The notes under the pieces were generated by a model. The model was given only the letters and a program-made list of their open reading frames with translations, was not told the DNA's origin and did not search any database. Shown here piece by piece: positions 33,255 through 42,569 of a stretch of DNA of 64,000 nt. Origin of the DNA: Duganella sp. CF458 (lineage in GTDB: Bacteria > Pseudomonadota > Gammaproteobacteria > Burkholderiales > Burkholderiaceae_D); contig NZ_FOOF01000017.1 in the NCBI RefSeq assembly GCF_900113115.1, positions 91,488 through 155,487 of the forward strand, in the 5' to 3' direction. The translations under genes were made by a program, and so were the position numbers. Every line of letters begins with the position of its first letter. The first letter of the stretch is position 1.

Positions 33255-34019
33255 ATGAAATTAACGAATAGAGTAGCCATCGTCACCGGCGCAACCCAGG
33301 GTATCGGCCTGGCCTGCGCCCAGCGCCTCATTACCGAAGGGGCCAAGGTCATGTTGGTGGACATCAAGCCGGAAGGCGCCCAGGCTGCCGAAGCCTTGGG
33401 CGACCAGGCCCGCTTCGTTGCCGCGGACGTCAGCCAGAAAGCCGACGTGGACGCGCTGGTCGCCGCGACCCTGGCCGCTTTCGGCCGCATCGACATCCTG
33501 GTCAACAACGCTGGCGTAACCCACAAATGCAGCTTCCTCGACCTGGCGGAAGCCGATTTTGACCGCGTGCTTGGCATTAACCTGAAATCCATGTTCCTGT
33601 GCGGCCAGGCCGTGGCGCGCGAAATGGTCAAGCAGCAGAGCGGCTGCATTATCAATATGTCAAGCGTCAACTCGGAACTGGCAATCCCGGACCAGGTGCC
33701 GTACGTGGTGTCGAAAGGCGGCGTCAATCAACTGACCAAGGTCATGTCATTGAACCTGGCGCCGTATGGCATCCGCGTCAACGGTATTGGCCCCGGCACC
33801 ATCCTGACCGAACTGGCGAAACAGGCGGTGCTGGCCAGCCCGGAAGCCAAACGCACCATTTTGTCGCGCACTCCTTTGGGGCGTTGCGGCGAGCCGGAAG
33901 AGGTCGCATCCATATGCGCTTTCCTCGCCAGCGACGACGCCAGCTATATGACCGGGCAGACGCTGTTCGTTGATGGCGGCCGCATGGCGCTGAACTACGT
34001 TGTACCAGTTAAAGAATAG
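33255..34019 (+). CDS. SDR-family oxidoreductase
   Basis: This is a 254-residue classical short-chain dehydrogenase with Rossmann motif VTGATQGIGLA, NNAG motif (ILVNNAGVTHKC), and the S-x(12)-Y-x3-K triad (S in NMSSVNSELAI, Y-V-V-S-K in YVVSKGGVNQL). It ends MTGQTLFVDGGRMALN, as in glucose 1-dehydrogenase and 3-oxoacyl-ACP reductase-like enzymes. The substrate is unknown. A terminator follows at 34128. Confidence 0.92.
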   Translation: MKLTNRVAIVTGATQGIGLACAQRLITEGAKVMLVDIKPEGAQAAEALGDQARFVAADVSQKADVDALVAATLAAFGRIDILVNNAGVTHKCSFLDLAEADFDRVLGINLKSMFLCGQAVAREMVKQQSGCIINMSSVNSELAIPDQVPYVVSKGGVNQLTKVMSLNLAPYGIRVNGIGPGTILTELAKQAVLASPEAKRTILSRTPLGRCGEPEEVASICAFLASDDASYMTGQTLFVDGGRMALNYVVPVKE

Positions 34020-34127
34020 TTATACGAAATCTGAATAACGATTATCGAAAACAAAAATTGGACTAATATGCGGCGGCGCACCATAATTGCACATGTCTCC
34101 ACTATTCTCCTCCAAGAAAATAGTTTA

Positions 34128-34156
34128 AGCCCGCTTTAACCAGCGGGCTTTTTTTT
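34128..34156 (+). terminator. Intrinsic terminator downstream of SDR gene
   Basis: AGCCCGCT-TTAACC-AGCGGGCT is followed by a run of eight T. It lies between the SDR gene and the end of the convergent T6SS island. Confidence 0.88.
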
Positions 34157-34216
34157 GTCCAACGTTCGGGTGAAATTGGTTTGCCGGCATGGCAGCCGGC
34201 AGAAACCGGGGTGGGA

Positions 34217-34480
34217 CTACTCGATGAAGTAGCTGGTCTGGCTGGCGATCAGGGTGGCGCCGCAGGCGGTCTTGTCGCCGTCCCTGGCAGTCGGCTTGCC
34301 GTCGGTGATATAAGTTTCGCTACCGCTATCGATCACGGTTTCACTTGGGTGCAAGGGGCAGCTACAAGTATCGCCCAGGCGAGCGACACCCTTGCCATCA
34401 ACGATGAACTCTGAACTTCCGGTCTTGACCACCCCGCCATGCGAGGTCTGGTCTCCAATGCGAATTACGGGACGACCCAT
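34217..34480 (-). CDS. PAAR-domain tip protein
   Basis: This is an 87-residue PAAR protein, which caps the VgrG spike of type VI secretion. The PAAR repeats are visible: MGRPVIRIGDQTSHGGVVKT, VARLGDTCSCPLHPSE and TARDGDKTACGATLI, with His and Cys residues likely to bind the tip zinc. It has no C-terminal toxin extension. It is the last gene of the vgrG operon and serves as the tip for the effector encoded upstream. Confidence 0.93.
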   Translation of the reverse strand: MGRPVIRIGDQTSHGGVVKTGSSEFIVDGKGVARLGDTCSCPLHPSETVIDSGSETYITDGKPTARDGDKTACGATLIASQTSYFIE

Positions 34481-34501
34481 TGCTTTACTCCAGTTCGGGA
34501 A

Positions 34502-34948
34502 TCATTTTTTCGCTTCGAGCTTCATGCAGCTTTGAAGCGCAGCTTTACCGGCCGATGCCGGAAGCGCCGCCACGGCAGCATCGAATTGCTTGCGCAACGG
34601 CACTTTAGGACCGATGTCGGTGAAGACGGTCAGTTCTCCGCCGATCTCACGGTTAAAGTAATTCGGGCAGTCGACGATCGCGGCACAGGCGGAAATGGCG
34701 GCCACTTCCTCCATGACCTTTGGATCGATCGCTTTCGGCGGCGTCGGCGTCGTCAGCCAATCCTTGCCCCAAACCTTGGAAAAGCGGCTCCCCAGGTTTT
34801 CGGCGATCTTGGCCGAATCTGCCTGCGTAGCATTGGCAACGCAGCGCAGGCCAAACGGCGAGTAGGCTTCGCCGGCACTTGCCGGCGCCGTCACAGCGAA
34901 CATTGCCAGCGCCAGCCCGCCGTAGAACATGGACCTGAATTTATTCAT
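34502..34948 (-). CDS. Secreted immunity-like protein (148 aa)
   Basis: This unknown protein has a clear signal peptide (FYGGLALAMFAVTAPASAGE, cleavage near residue 25) and several cysteines (RCVAN, SACAAIVDCPNY, LQSCMKLE), suggesting disulfide bonds in the periplasm. It begins two bases after the effector's stop codon. A periplasmic protein immediately downstream of a cell-wall-degrading effector is the standard position for cognate immunity, but this is inferred from context only. Confidence 0.7.
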   Translation of the reverse strand: MNKFRSMFYGGLALAMFAVTAPASAGEAYSPFGLRCVANATQADSAKIAENLGSRFSKVWGKDWLTTPTPPKAIDPKVMEEVAAISACAAIVDCPNYFNREIGGELTVFTDIGPKVPLRKQFDAAVAALPASAGKAALQSCMKLEAKK

Positions 34949-34950
34949 CG

Positions 34951-36597
34951 TTACTCCTTATACCAAATGCCCGTGGCCTTGAATGTTATCCCGTATTTCT
35001 TGCTCAGCGGAGACTTCAACGAGATCGCATCCGTCCGGTAGCAAGGATTGTGGCCGTTGAAGTCACTCACGTAGCCGCCAGCGTGCTTGATCTCGATGTG
35101 GCCCGAGATCACGCCGCCGGAGTACGTCTGTTTTTCCACCGGCGCGTAGATGATGATCGAGCCGTGTGGAGCCGTGGAGATATTGGTTCCCGGCGCCGAG
35201 ACCAGCAGGTTCTTGAACCCGGCACTTTGCAGCGTCGGGCCGAAGTCTTTGGCATGTTCGACGCCAGGGTACTTGGTGAAGTAGCCGGCGGCGACCAGGG
35301 CCCGCTTGACGTACCTCAGGCAGCGGCCAATCGATTTCGGTTCCTTGTGCTGCATGGCATAGGCAATCGCTGTCGCCACCCGGTTGGATGCGGGCGGCTT
35401 CGATATCGTGGCTTCGGGGTGCGTGGTTTTCGCACTGCGGTCTTCCTTGACCACCGGCTTGGTGCCTGCCGCGGTGGCGGGCGGTGTGGTCGGCTTGGCC
35501 GCAGCGGCTTGCGCCGGCTCCTTCTTTGCCGTTTCCTGCGCCGGTGCGCTGGCGGGCTTGCTTGCCGCCGCGGGCGCCGGTTTGCCCTTCCCTTCCGGCA
35601 CCTTCAACATCTGGTTCGGGAACAGCAGGTACGGCTTGTCGATGTTGTTCAGCTTGGCCAGTTCCTGGTAGGTCGTGCCATGCGCGCGCGCGATGCTCGA
35701 CAGCGTCTCGCCTTTTGCGACCTTGTGCATGCCAGGCGTCTTGGCCGGCGCCGCCTTGTCGACGTGAACGTGCGTCTTCACCGGAATGCGCTCTTTGGGC
35801 GCGACAATCGTCCAGGCCGAATTGAGCTTGTCGATGGCAAGCTGGCCCAGTTCCTTGAAATCGTCGCTCGCCTTCTGGATATAGATGGTCAGCGGTCCGA
35901 AGTCCGGCGATGCCATGAAGGTCGGCAGCAAGCCGTGCTCATTGGTCTTCATGACCGCGCTCTTGCCGTTCTGTTCGACCTTGATGGTGGCCTGCGCGAT
36001 CGGCGCTCCGCCGGCGTCGATGACGCTCAATGCGTGGCCGACCTCGAGCGCCTTTTCATACGCGTCGGCGAGCTTGGCAAATTTACCAGTCGCGAGGGCC
36101 TCGCCACCATAGTCGAGCGTCGGGCCGTCGTGGTGGTATTTATAAACCCAGACATCCGGTTTCTTGTTTTTCGTGGCCAGCTTCTCGTTCGCCAGGAAAT
36201 ACTTGACCACGGCCTTGACGCTCGCGTTGACGTCGAAGCGATTGCTGTTGTTCAAACCGTAGGCGCGGCCGGTATCGTTGATGAACTGCCCCAGGCCGCT
36301 GGCCGAAGTGGTGCCGGCCGCCGCATCGGGATTGAAGCCCGATTCGATCTTGACCATGGCCAGCAGCATCGCCACGCGGCGTACGTTCATGCCGGCGCCT
36401 TTGCCGGCGGCGATCAGCTTGTCGATGACCGCTTTCTGCACTTCCAGCGATGCATCGCCCCAGATGCGGGATTTGCCTGCCAGCCGTCCCGGGCTGTGGT
36501 CAACCGCCTCCTTATAGTGGGAATACGATTTGACCTGTTCATCGCGGTAGGCCGCACCACGCTTTTGCGTGTAAAAGACGTTGTAATCAATCGCCAT
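34951..36597 (-). CDS. T6SS-linked peptidoglycan effector (SLT + LysM + C-terminal amidase-like)
   Basis: This is a 548-residue protein without signal peptide. Residues ~45-180 resemble a lytic transglycosylase: the catalytic glutamate is in VKIESGFNPDAA (near E85), followed by SASGLGQFINDTGRAYGL. A LysM repeat (about 300-350, KVAKGETLSSIARAHGTTYQ) binds the wall. After a Pro/Ala/Lys linker, a C-terminal part (GRCLRYVKRALVAAG with a Cys, HIEIKHAGGYVSDFNG with a His) looks like an NlpC/CHAP-type cysteine peptidase or amidase. It starts one base after the upstream gene and was placed at MAIDYN (36597). Confidence 0.82.
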   Translation of the reverse strand: MAIDYNVFYTQKRGAAYRDEQVKSYSHYKEAVDHSPGRLAGKSRIWGDASLEVQKAVIDKLIAAGKGAGMNVRRVAMLLAMVKIESGFNPDAAAGTTSASGLGQFINDTGRAYGLNNSNRFDVNASVKAVVKYFLANEKLATKNKKPDVWVYKYHHDGPTLDYGGEALATGKFAKLADAYEKALEVGHALSVIDAGGAPIAQATIKVEQNGKSAVMKTNEHGLLPTFMASPDFGPLTIYIQKASDDFKELGQLAIDKLNSAWTIVAPKERIPVKTHVHVDKAAPAKTPGMHKVAKGETLSSIARAHGTTYQELAKLNNIDKPYLLFPNQMLKVPEGKGKPAPAAASKPASAPAQETAKKEPAQAAAAKPTTPPATAAGTKPVVKEDRSAKTTHPEATISKPPASNRVATAIAYAMQHKEPKSIGRCLRYVKRALVAAGYFTKYPGVEHAKDFGPTLQSAGFKNLLVSAPGTNISTAPHGSIIIYAPVEKQTYSGGVISGHIEIKHAGGYVSDFNGHNPCYRTDAISLKSPLSKKYGITFKATGIWYKE

Positions 36598-36598
36598 C

Positions 36599-37141
36599 TT
36601 AGTCCGTTTCGGCGTAGATATAGAGATCGCCTTCGCCCAGCTTCTTGGCCTTCTTGCTCTCAGTGCCCTTGAGCGCGGCACCGATCGCCGGGTCCTGCTT
36701 CGCATTCAGGCTCGAGCCCAGCACCTTGCCGTCCCAGGTGTACAGTTGCTGCCATTCGCACTGCGCGCAATTGCCGCCGGTGCTCATCATGATGACGATG
36801 AATTTTTCCTTGCCTGGCGTCTCGACGCAGCTTGCGTCGCTCAGGCGCTCGGCAATGATCGGGTAGGCGTCGCCGGCTTTCAACGGCACCGGCTTGAAGG
36901 TCTGGCTCCCCAGTTCCTGTCCGGTAGCGGCATCGCTGATGCTCAGGCGCTGCTTGGTGCAGGACAGTCCGGCAATTTCGTCCTGCTTGAAGCATTCGCC
37001 TTTCAGTTCGATCTTGCGGTCCGCACATTGCATGACGGCGCTGCGCTTGAGCAACGGCACCTTGGCCGCGGCAAATGCGCTTTGCGCCAGGCCGGCGGCC
37101 AGCATGAGTCCTATGAATACAGTGCTTTTCTTCATTTTCAA
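36599..37141 (-). CDS. Secreted Cys-containing protein, second immunity candidate (180 aa)
   Basis: This unknown protein has a signal peptide (STVFIGLMLAAGLAQSAFAA) and five or more cysteines in a compact domain (MQCADRKIELKGECFK, GNCAQCEWQQLYTWDG), so it is probably a disulfide-bonded periplasmic protein. Its ATG overlaps the VgrG stop by four bases, so it is translationally coupled, and the effector gene starts one base after its stop. It could be an immunity protein or a secretion accessory. Confidence 0.68.
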   Translation of the reverse strand: MKMKKSTVFIGLMLAAGLAQSAFAAAKVPLLKRSAVMQCADRKIELKGECFKQDEIAGLSCTKQRLSISDAATGQELGSQTFKPVPLKAGDAYPIIAERLSDASCVETPGKEKFIVIMMSTGGNCAQCEWQQLYTWDGKVLGSSLNAKQDPAIGAALKGTESKKAKKLGEGDLYIYAETD

Positions 37142-40100
37142 GTCTCGCGAATAGATGAATTGTGTTGCTGTGCTTCCAGTGCGGCGCGCAGGTCGGCCGG
37201 CGACTCGTCCAACTCGAATGGATCGAAGTCGTGCTGCGACAGCAGCGTGGCGTCTTCATCCACGCCGAAGCAGCCGCCCGAGGTGACGTCGTCCAGGATT
37301 TTCGCCAGGTCGCGCGCGCGTTTGGCGGCAGCCTCTTCGAAGATGGAGGAGACATCGCGCGGCAGTTCGCCTTCGCCGCGCCAGCCCTTGCTGACCATGG
37401 CCACCAGCCTTGCCGCGGAATGGTTGACCTTCTTCTCGACCAGTTCCTCGACACCGGCCTGGGCCAGGTCCAGCGCCTTGTTGGCGGCGATGCCGGCACC
37501 GACTTCCTTCAGGTTGTCGCTGCTCTTCACGATATGCATGATGGTATGCACCGGCATATTCAATTTCTGGCTCAGCAGCGCCATCGCTTCCGCCCGAATA
37601 TTGATTTCGCCATCCGGCATGAAGAGCTGCTTGGCCTGCTCGATCGGCACCTGCGCCTTGGACGCCAGCACGCCCACGCCGACCGGCGTCTGCACCTTCT
37701 CGTCGGCGGACTCATCGTCATCGGCGTCCATGTGCGGATCGTGCTTGGCCTCTTCCAGGAACTGCCATTTGCCGTTGTTGTGGTCGATCTCGACCTGCAG
37801 TTCCTCCATGTCCTCGGTGAACACGCGGGCGGTCTTGCCTTCCTCGTCCAGTTTGCCCGATTGCAGCACCGAGCCATCCTTGGCCAGGATCTTGTATGCG
37901 ATCGTGGCCGCGGCGCCGGCCGCCGCCATGTGCACCAGGTCTTTCAGCACCACCTGCTGGCTGAACTTGCCGACGTTCATCTTGCCCCAGAATTCAGTCA
38001 CCGGCGCCGCCTTCACGGAACCCTTGTTGACCACTTTCGCCGCGCCCAGCTCCAGGGTGCCGGCAATATCGTGGGTTTCCTTGGCGCCCTTGATCAGGAT
38101 CTCGCCGCTTTCTGTCAAGACGATGCTGCCGCCCTTGGTCTTCAGCACAATGTCGCCGGTCTTGGCCTCGAAGACCATGCCCTTCTGCGACACGGTTTCG
38201 ACCTTGCCGTCCTGCACGTGCAGGTAGTGGTTGCCGTGGCTGATGGCGGTCACCATGCTGCCGCGCTCGACGTGCTGCTGGATGCCCTTGGCCGAGCTGA
38301 ACGACATCTGCTCGCCGGACGTCATGTCCACGTTGCCGGCGGCATAGCAGCCCAGGTCTTCGCCGGCCGCCTGCACGATGCTCTTCGGCGTGCTGGTCGC
38401 CACGCCGTCCGGCGCGGAAATGAAGACCAGCGGCTTGGTCAGCGACCAGGCGTTTTCGTTCAAGGCTTTCTGGTTCTTCAGGCCCCGGTGCGCGTTTTTC
38501 TGCTCGCCGCGCTGCTCGGTCGCCATCTCGGCCGCCTGGCTGCGCATGGTTGCGCTGTCCAGCACGGCGCGCAACGTATCGGCGCCTTCGGTATTGTCCT
38601 GCTGGGTGGTGCCGCTGTCTTGCACCGGCTGGCCCCAGGCCGTCACCAGGACGCCTTTGGCGGCGCGCACGGCACCCCAGCCGTCGGAACGCAGTTCGAA
38701 GCCTTCGCCGCGATGATCCTTGCGGCCGCTGGTGTCGAGCACGCGCGTCAGGTAGCCCAGGTTGAGCTGGCTGCGCTGGTGATCCGAGGCCAGCACGGCC
38801 TGGATCTGGCCGGCCGTATCGTCCATCAGCAGGTGATTGTTGCGGTTGCCAGCGCCGCCGGCGCCTTTCAATTCCTGGCTGCGGATGCCGGACAAGGCAT
38901 GCTGGTGCGGCAGCTCCCAAGGCGACATATTGTCGCCGTTATAGACGCGGCCGGTAACGATGGGACGGTCCGGATTCGAGTCGAGCCATTGCACGATCAC
39001 TTCCTGGCCGATGCGCGGCAAGGTCACTGCGCCGAAATTGCCGCCGGCCCAGTTCGACGCGACGCGGATCCAGGCCGAACTCTGCTCATCGTGCATGCCG
39101 ACGCGGTCCCAGTGGAACTGCACGCGCACGCGGCCATGTTCGTCGGTATGGATTTCCTGCCCGGAGGGGCCGACCACGATGGCCGTCTGCGGGCCGTGGA
39201 TCTTGGTGTCGGCGCTGTTGAAGCCGCGCCCCGGACGCCAGACGACGGCCTTGCGCACGCAAGTCATGCGGTTGCTGTAGTCCGATATGCCTTCGGATTG
39301 CTGCAGGTAGTTGTTGCTGGCCGTGTGGTGCACGCTGACCACCAGGAATTCCTGCTTGTCCGGCGATGCGCCCGGTGCCTCCTCGTGGAAGTGGCCGCTC
39401 AGGCGGAACCAGCGGCCCGGCTTGGCGAAGCGGCAGTTGCCGCCCGCTTCGAAATGCTTGCCGCGGCTTTCGATCTCTTCCATCCGCAACAGGGCCAGCG
39501 CTTCGCTGTCCTTGCGATTCCTGAAGCCGTAGGCGCCAGCGTATTCATACTGTTCGACCGTCAGCACATTGCCCTGCTGGTTCAGGGTCGGCAAATCGAC
39601 CACCGACGGTACCGGCTGCTTGAAGTTGAAGGCCGACAGTCCCACCTGGCCTGCCATGATGGCGCGCACCGGCGACCATTCGCCAATTGCGTCTTCCTCC
39701 AGGGTACCGGCATGGCGCTGGAAGCGTACTTCGCTGCCGTGGCCATCGATCGGCGGCGCCTGCGTCGAGTCGTCCGACAGGATCAGCTTATGACCACGCT
39801 CGGTGTGCTCGTACCAGTAGTGCCAGCCGGCGGCTTCCCAGCGCCGGTGCAGGTAGTTGTGGTCGGTTTCATCGAACTGGCAAGCCATGGTCATGACTTC
39901 GTCGCTGCCCTGCACCCGGCAGTCCCAGTCCGGGTGGGTGCCGTAGTCGGCCAGCACTTCGCCGGTCTGCTCGCGCAGGTTTTTACCGTGGAACAGGTAA
40001 TTGTCCTTGCGCAGCTTCAGGTAGGCCAGCCACGGTCGCAACACCATGGTATAGAACGCGACGCCGCCATCGGTCTTCGCCAGGCGGAATTCGAACACAT

Positions 40101-40371
40101 AACCATTGAAATGGCGCAGGCTGCCGTCGCCGCGCACCAGCGACACGGTGACCAGCTTGCCTTGCACGTCCTTGAGCGGGATGCTGGCATCGTCGGCCAG
40201 CACCTCCACCGTGTATTCGAAATCGCGCGACAAGCCCTCGAGCGCGTCCAGCCGGTTCGCCAGCAATGTGGTGGACGGACCGTCGCCATGGGGGAACGAC
40301 AGGCGCAGGATGCGATTGTGTTGTCGCCCTTGCGCAAGCGCTTGGATGGTTTGCGACAAGCTGCTACTCAT
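37138..40371 (-). CDS. vgrG: VgrG spike protein with C-terminal extension
   Basis: This is a 1077-residue VgrG. The N-terminal gp27-like part includes FSLVRGDGSLRHFNGYV-type sequence (SLVRGDGSLRHFNGYVFEFR) and QTGEVLADYGTHPDWDC. The gp5-like OB region holds VVGPSGQEIHTDEHGRVRVQ and VQWLDSNPDRPIVTGRVYN. The beta-helix/DUF2345 section has IFISAPDGVA-type LVFISAPDGVATSTPKSIV, DIVLKTKGGSIVLTESGEI. A ~260-residue tail begins with a transthyretin-like strand pattern (YKILAKDGSVLQSGKLDEEG) and ends in helices; such tails recruit effectors. Start MSSSLSQ at 40371. Confidence 0.93.
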   Translation of the reverse strand: MSSSLSQTIQALAQGRQHNRILRLSFPHGDGPSTTLLANRLDALEGLSRDFEYTVEVLADDASIPLKDVQGKLVTVSLVRGDGSLRHFNGYVFEFRLAKTDGGVAFYTMVLRPWLAYLKLRKDNYLFHGKNLREQTGEVLADYGTHPDWDCRVQGSDEVMTMACQFDETDHNYLHRRWEAAGWHYWYEHTERGHKLILSDDSTQAPPIDGHGSEVRFQRHAGTLEEDAIGEWSPVRAIMAGQVGLSAFNFKQPVPSVVDLPTLNQQGNVLTVEQYEYAGAYGFRNRKDSEALALLRMEEIESRGKHFEAGGNCRFAKPGRWFRLSGHFHEEAPGASPDKQEFLVVSVHHTASNNYLQQSEGISDYSNRMTCVRKAVVWRPGRGFNSADTKIHGPQTAIVVGPSGQEIHTDEHGRVRVQFHWDRVGMHDEQSSAWIRVASNWAGGNFGAVTLPRIGQEVIVQWLDSNPDRPIVTGRVYNGDNMSPWELPHQHALSGIRSQELKGAGGAGNRNNHLLMDDTAGQIQAVLASDHQRSQLNLGYLTRVLDTSGRKDHRGEGFELRSDGWGAVRAAKGVLVTAWGQPVQDSGTTQQDNTEGADTLRAVLDSATMRSQAAEMATEQRGEQKNAHRGLKNQKALNENAWSLTKPLVFISAPDGVATSTPKSIVQAAGEDLGCYAAGNVDMTSGEQMSFSSAKGIQQHVERGSMVTAISHGNHYLHVQDGKVETVSQKGMVFEAKTGDIVLKTKGGSIVLTESGEILIKGAKETHDIAGTLELGAAKVVNKGSVKAAPVTEFWGKMNVGKFSQQVVLKDLVHMAAAGAAATIAYKILAKDGSVLQSGKLDEEGKTARVFTEDMEELQVEIDHNNGKWQFLEEAKHDPHMDADDDESADEKVQTPVGVGVLASKAQVPIEQAKQLFMPDGEINIRAEAMALLSQKLNMPVHTIMHIVKSSDNLKEVGAGIAANKALDLAQAGVEELVEKKVNHSAARLVAMVSKGWRGEGELPRDVSSIFEEAAAKRARDLAKILDDVTSGGCFGVDEDATLLSQHDFDPFELDESPADLRAALEAQQHNSSIRET

Positions 40372-40542
40372 ACGACACCTCAGTTGAATAATATACAATT
40401 TTTCCGTACGGAATTATAACAGCGTGAAGCCGCGCACGATTCAATCGTGATAATGTTTTTTTGCTAGTTAACAAAGGCGGGGGTGTCGGCTGCCAGGATT
40501 CCCGGCTACACTGACGAGACCTGCCAATCCCGGGAGAACGCG

Positions 40543-42426
40543 GTGGCCAGCCTGCTGGATAGGATGAAGCTATGGCAACGTTTTCTATTGCTGGGAATGA
40601 TGGGCGTGCTGCTGGTCGCGCCACCGTCCTACCTGTTCCTGCGCGAGAACAGCCGCAACATCCAGTTTTCCTCCATCGAACAAACCGGGCTGAAACCCGG
40701 CGCCCAGGCTCTCGACCTGCTGCAAGGCATCCAGCAGCACCGCGGCCTGTCGGCAGCCTTCGTCGGCGCCGGCCAGTTGGCCGGTGAGCGCAGCGCCAAG
40801 GAGGCCGAAGTCAATCGCCTGATGCTCGGCATGTCATCCATGCTGGCCGAGGGCGAAGGGCCGGACCGCAAGATGTTCGCCCGCATCCGCGACGAATGGA
40901 CCGCACTGGCACGCGACGTCAGCACGCGCAGCCTCGCCACGCTGGAAAGCTACCAGCGCCATACCGCGCTGTGCGAATTCACCCTGCTCTTCATCGAACA
41001 GCTGGCCGACCAGTCCGGCCTGTCGCTCGATCCGGATGCCGATTCCTATTACCTGATGCGCGCCGCCTACTTCGACCTGCCGCGCGTGGCGGAAGACCTG
41101 GGACAGATGCGTGCGCGCGGTGCCGGTTTCCTGGCCACCCGCAAGATCGATATCGAAGGCCGCGCCATCATGTACAGCCTGCTCAGCAAGGCGCGCCAGG
41201 CCAGCGCCGGCATGCAGCGCACCATCGGCAAGGCATACGCCGCCAATCCCGTGCTGAAACAGAAGCTCGACATCCCCGTGGCAGCCGCCGCCGCTGCCGC
41301 CGCCGACGTGACGGAACTGGCACGCACGCGCATCGTCATGGCCGATGCGTTGGAATATGCCGCGCCGGATTACATCGCCGCCACCACGCGCGCGATCGAC
41401 CAGCAGTTCAGCGCGGACGACGCGGCGTTTGCGCTGTTGTCGGCGCACATCGAACAGCGTTTGCATGCGCAAAATGAGACCCGCAGGCTGCTGGCCGGCG
41501 CCATTGTCGCCATTGCCTCGCTGGCGATCCTGGTCGGCTACGCCATCAGCCACCACTTGATAAACCAGATCGGCGGCGAGCCGTCGGAGGTGTGCGAGGT
41601 GCTGCGGCAGGTGGCGCAGGGCGACCTCACACAGCGCATGCAGTTGCATGGAGCCGATCGCCGCAGCCTGGCCTTCATGGTGCAGGACATGGCGCAACGG
41701 CTGCACGCCACGGTGACCAGCGTGCGCCAGTCGGCCGATGCGCTGGCCAATGCGGCGGCGCAAGCGAGCGCCACGGCGCAGGCCCTTAGTAGCAGCGCCA
41801 CCGAACAGGCGGCCAGCGTGGAGCAGACCAGCGCCTCCATCGAGGAAATGAGCGCCTCGATTTTCCAGAACCACGAAAACTCGCGCGTCACCGACGATAT
41901 GGCGGCACGCGTGGCCGCTTATGCGGAGGAAGGCGGCGACGCGGTGGCACGCACCGTGACGGCGATGCGGCAGATCACCAGGGAAATCGCCATCATCGAC
42001 GATATCGCCTACCAGACCAACCTGTTGGCGCTGAACGCCGCCATCGAAGCCGCGCGCGCCGGCGAGCATGGCAAAGGCTTTGCGGTGGTGGCATCCGAGG
42101 TGCGCAAGCTGGCCGAACGCAGCCAGGCCGCGGCGCAGGAGATCAGCGGCGTCGCACAGGACAGCGTGGCCGTGGCCAACCAGGCCGGCAAGCTGCTGAA
42201 GGAAATCGTGCCCGGCATCCGCAAGACCTCCGAACTGGTGCAGGAGATCAACGCCGCTTCGCGCGAACAAAGCAGCGGCGCCAGCCAGATCAGCGCGGCC
42301 ATCAACCAGCTGAGCGACACCACCCAGCGCAATGCCGCCGCCGCTGAACAGCTTGCCGCCACCGCCGAAGAACTGGCCGGCCAGGCCGATACCCTGCTCG
42401 ATGCCGTTGCTTTCTTCAAAATTTGA
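40543..42426 (+). CDS. Methyl-accepting chemotaxis protein with NIT-like sensor
   Basis: This is a 627-residue transmembrane chemoreceptor. A TM helix (~12-30) precedes a helical periplasmic domain with QQHRGLSAAFVGAGQL, which looks like the nitrate/nitrite-sensing NIT domain. A second TM lies near residue 340 (AGAIVAIASLAILVGYAIS), then a HAMP linker, then the signalling tip with IIDDIAYQTNLLALNAAIEA and ARAGEHGKGFAVVASEVRKL. The start is GTG at 40543 with GGGAGA upstream; the in-frame ATG at 40564 is a weaker alternative. The true ligand is unknown. Confidence 0.9.
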   Translation: MASLLDRMKLWQRFLLLGMMGVLLVAPPSYLFLRENSRNIQFSSIEQTGLKPGAQALDLLQGIQQHRGLSAAFVGAGQLAGERSAKEAEVNRLMLGMSSMLAEGEGPDRKMFARIRDEWTALARDVSTRSLATLESYQRHTALCEFTLLFIEQLADQSGLSLDPDADSYYLMRAAYFDLPRVAEDLGQMRARGAGFLATRKIDIEGRAIMYSLLSKARQASAGMQRTIGKAYAANPVLKQKLDIPVAAAAAAAADVTELARTRIVMADALEYAAPDYIAATTRAIDQQFSADDAAFALLSAHIEQRLHAQNETRRLLAGAIVAIASLAILVGYAISHHLINQIGGEPSEVCEVLRQVAQGDLTQRMQLHGADRRSLAFMVQDMAQRLHATVTSVRQSADALANAAAQASATAQALSSSATEQAASVEQTSASIEEMSASIFQNHENSRVTDDMAARVAAYAEEGGDAVARTVTAMRQITREIAIIDDIAYQTNLLALNAAIEAARAGEHGKGFAVVASEVRKLAERSQAAAQEISGVAQDSVAVANQAGKLLKEIVPGIRKTSELVQEINAASREQSSGASQISAAINQLSDTTQRNAAAAEQLAATAEELAGQADTLLDAVAFFKI

Positions 42427-42520
42427 ATGAAGCTTGATTTATGTCATGGTGTTGTCACACCCCATCCCTATAATGGACTCATCTGCTGCACACGCAATCG
42501 ATATGCGTGGCGGCGGAAGG

Positions 42521-42543
42521 TGCGCCGGCTTCATGCCGGCGCA
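42521..42543. promoter_or_regulatory. Leader hairpin upstream of VanZ-like gene
   Basis: TGCGCCGGC-TTCAT-GCCGGCGCA is a 9-base-pair stem, 26 bases before the ATG at 42570. It could be a leader structure in the transcript or a read-through terminator for the upstream chemoreceptor; it is not followed by a T run. Confidence 0.35.
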
Positions 42544-42569
42544 ACCGCTTCCGTGGTATCTTCCCACCC

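Noticed and set aside
37162..40419. 1085-codon open frame on the plus strand opposite vgrG
   Set aside because: Antisense shadow of vgrG; no recognisable domain and no ribosome-binding site.
42431..42444. TTGATTTATGTCAT as a further FNR box upstream of the VanZ-like gene
   Set aside because: Only 8 of 10 consensus positions match, unlike the three perfect sites at 16799-18867.
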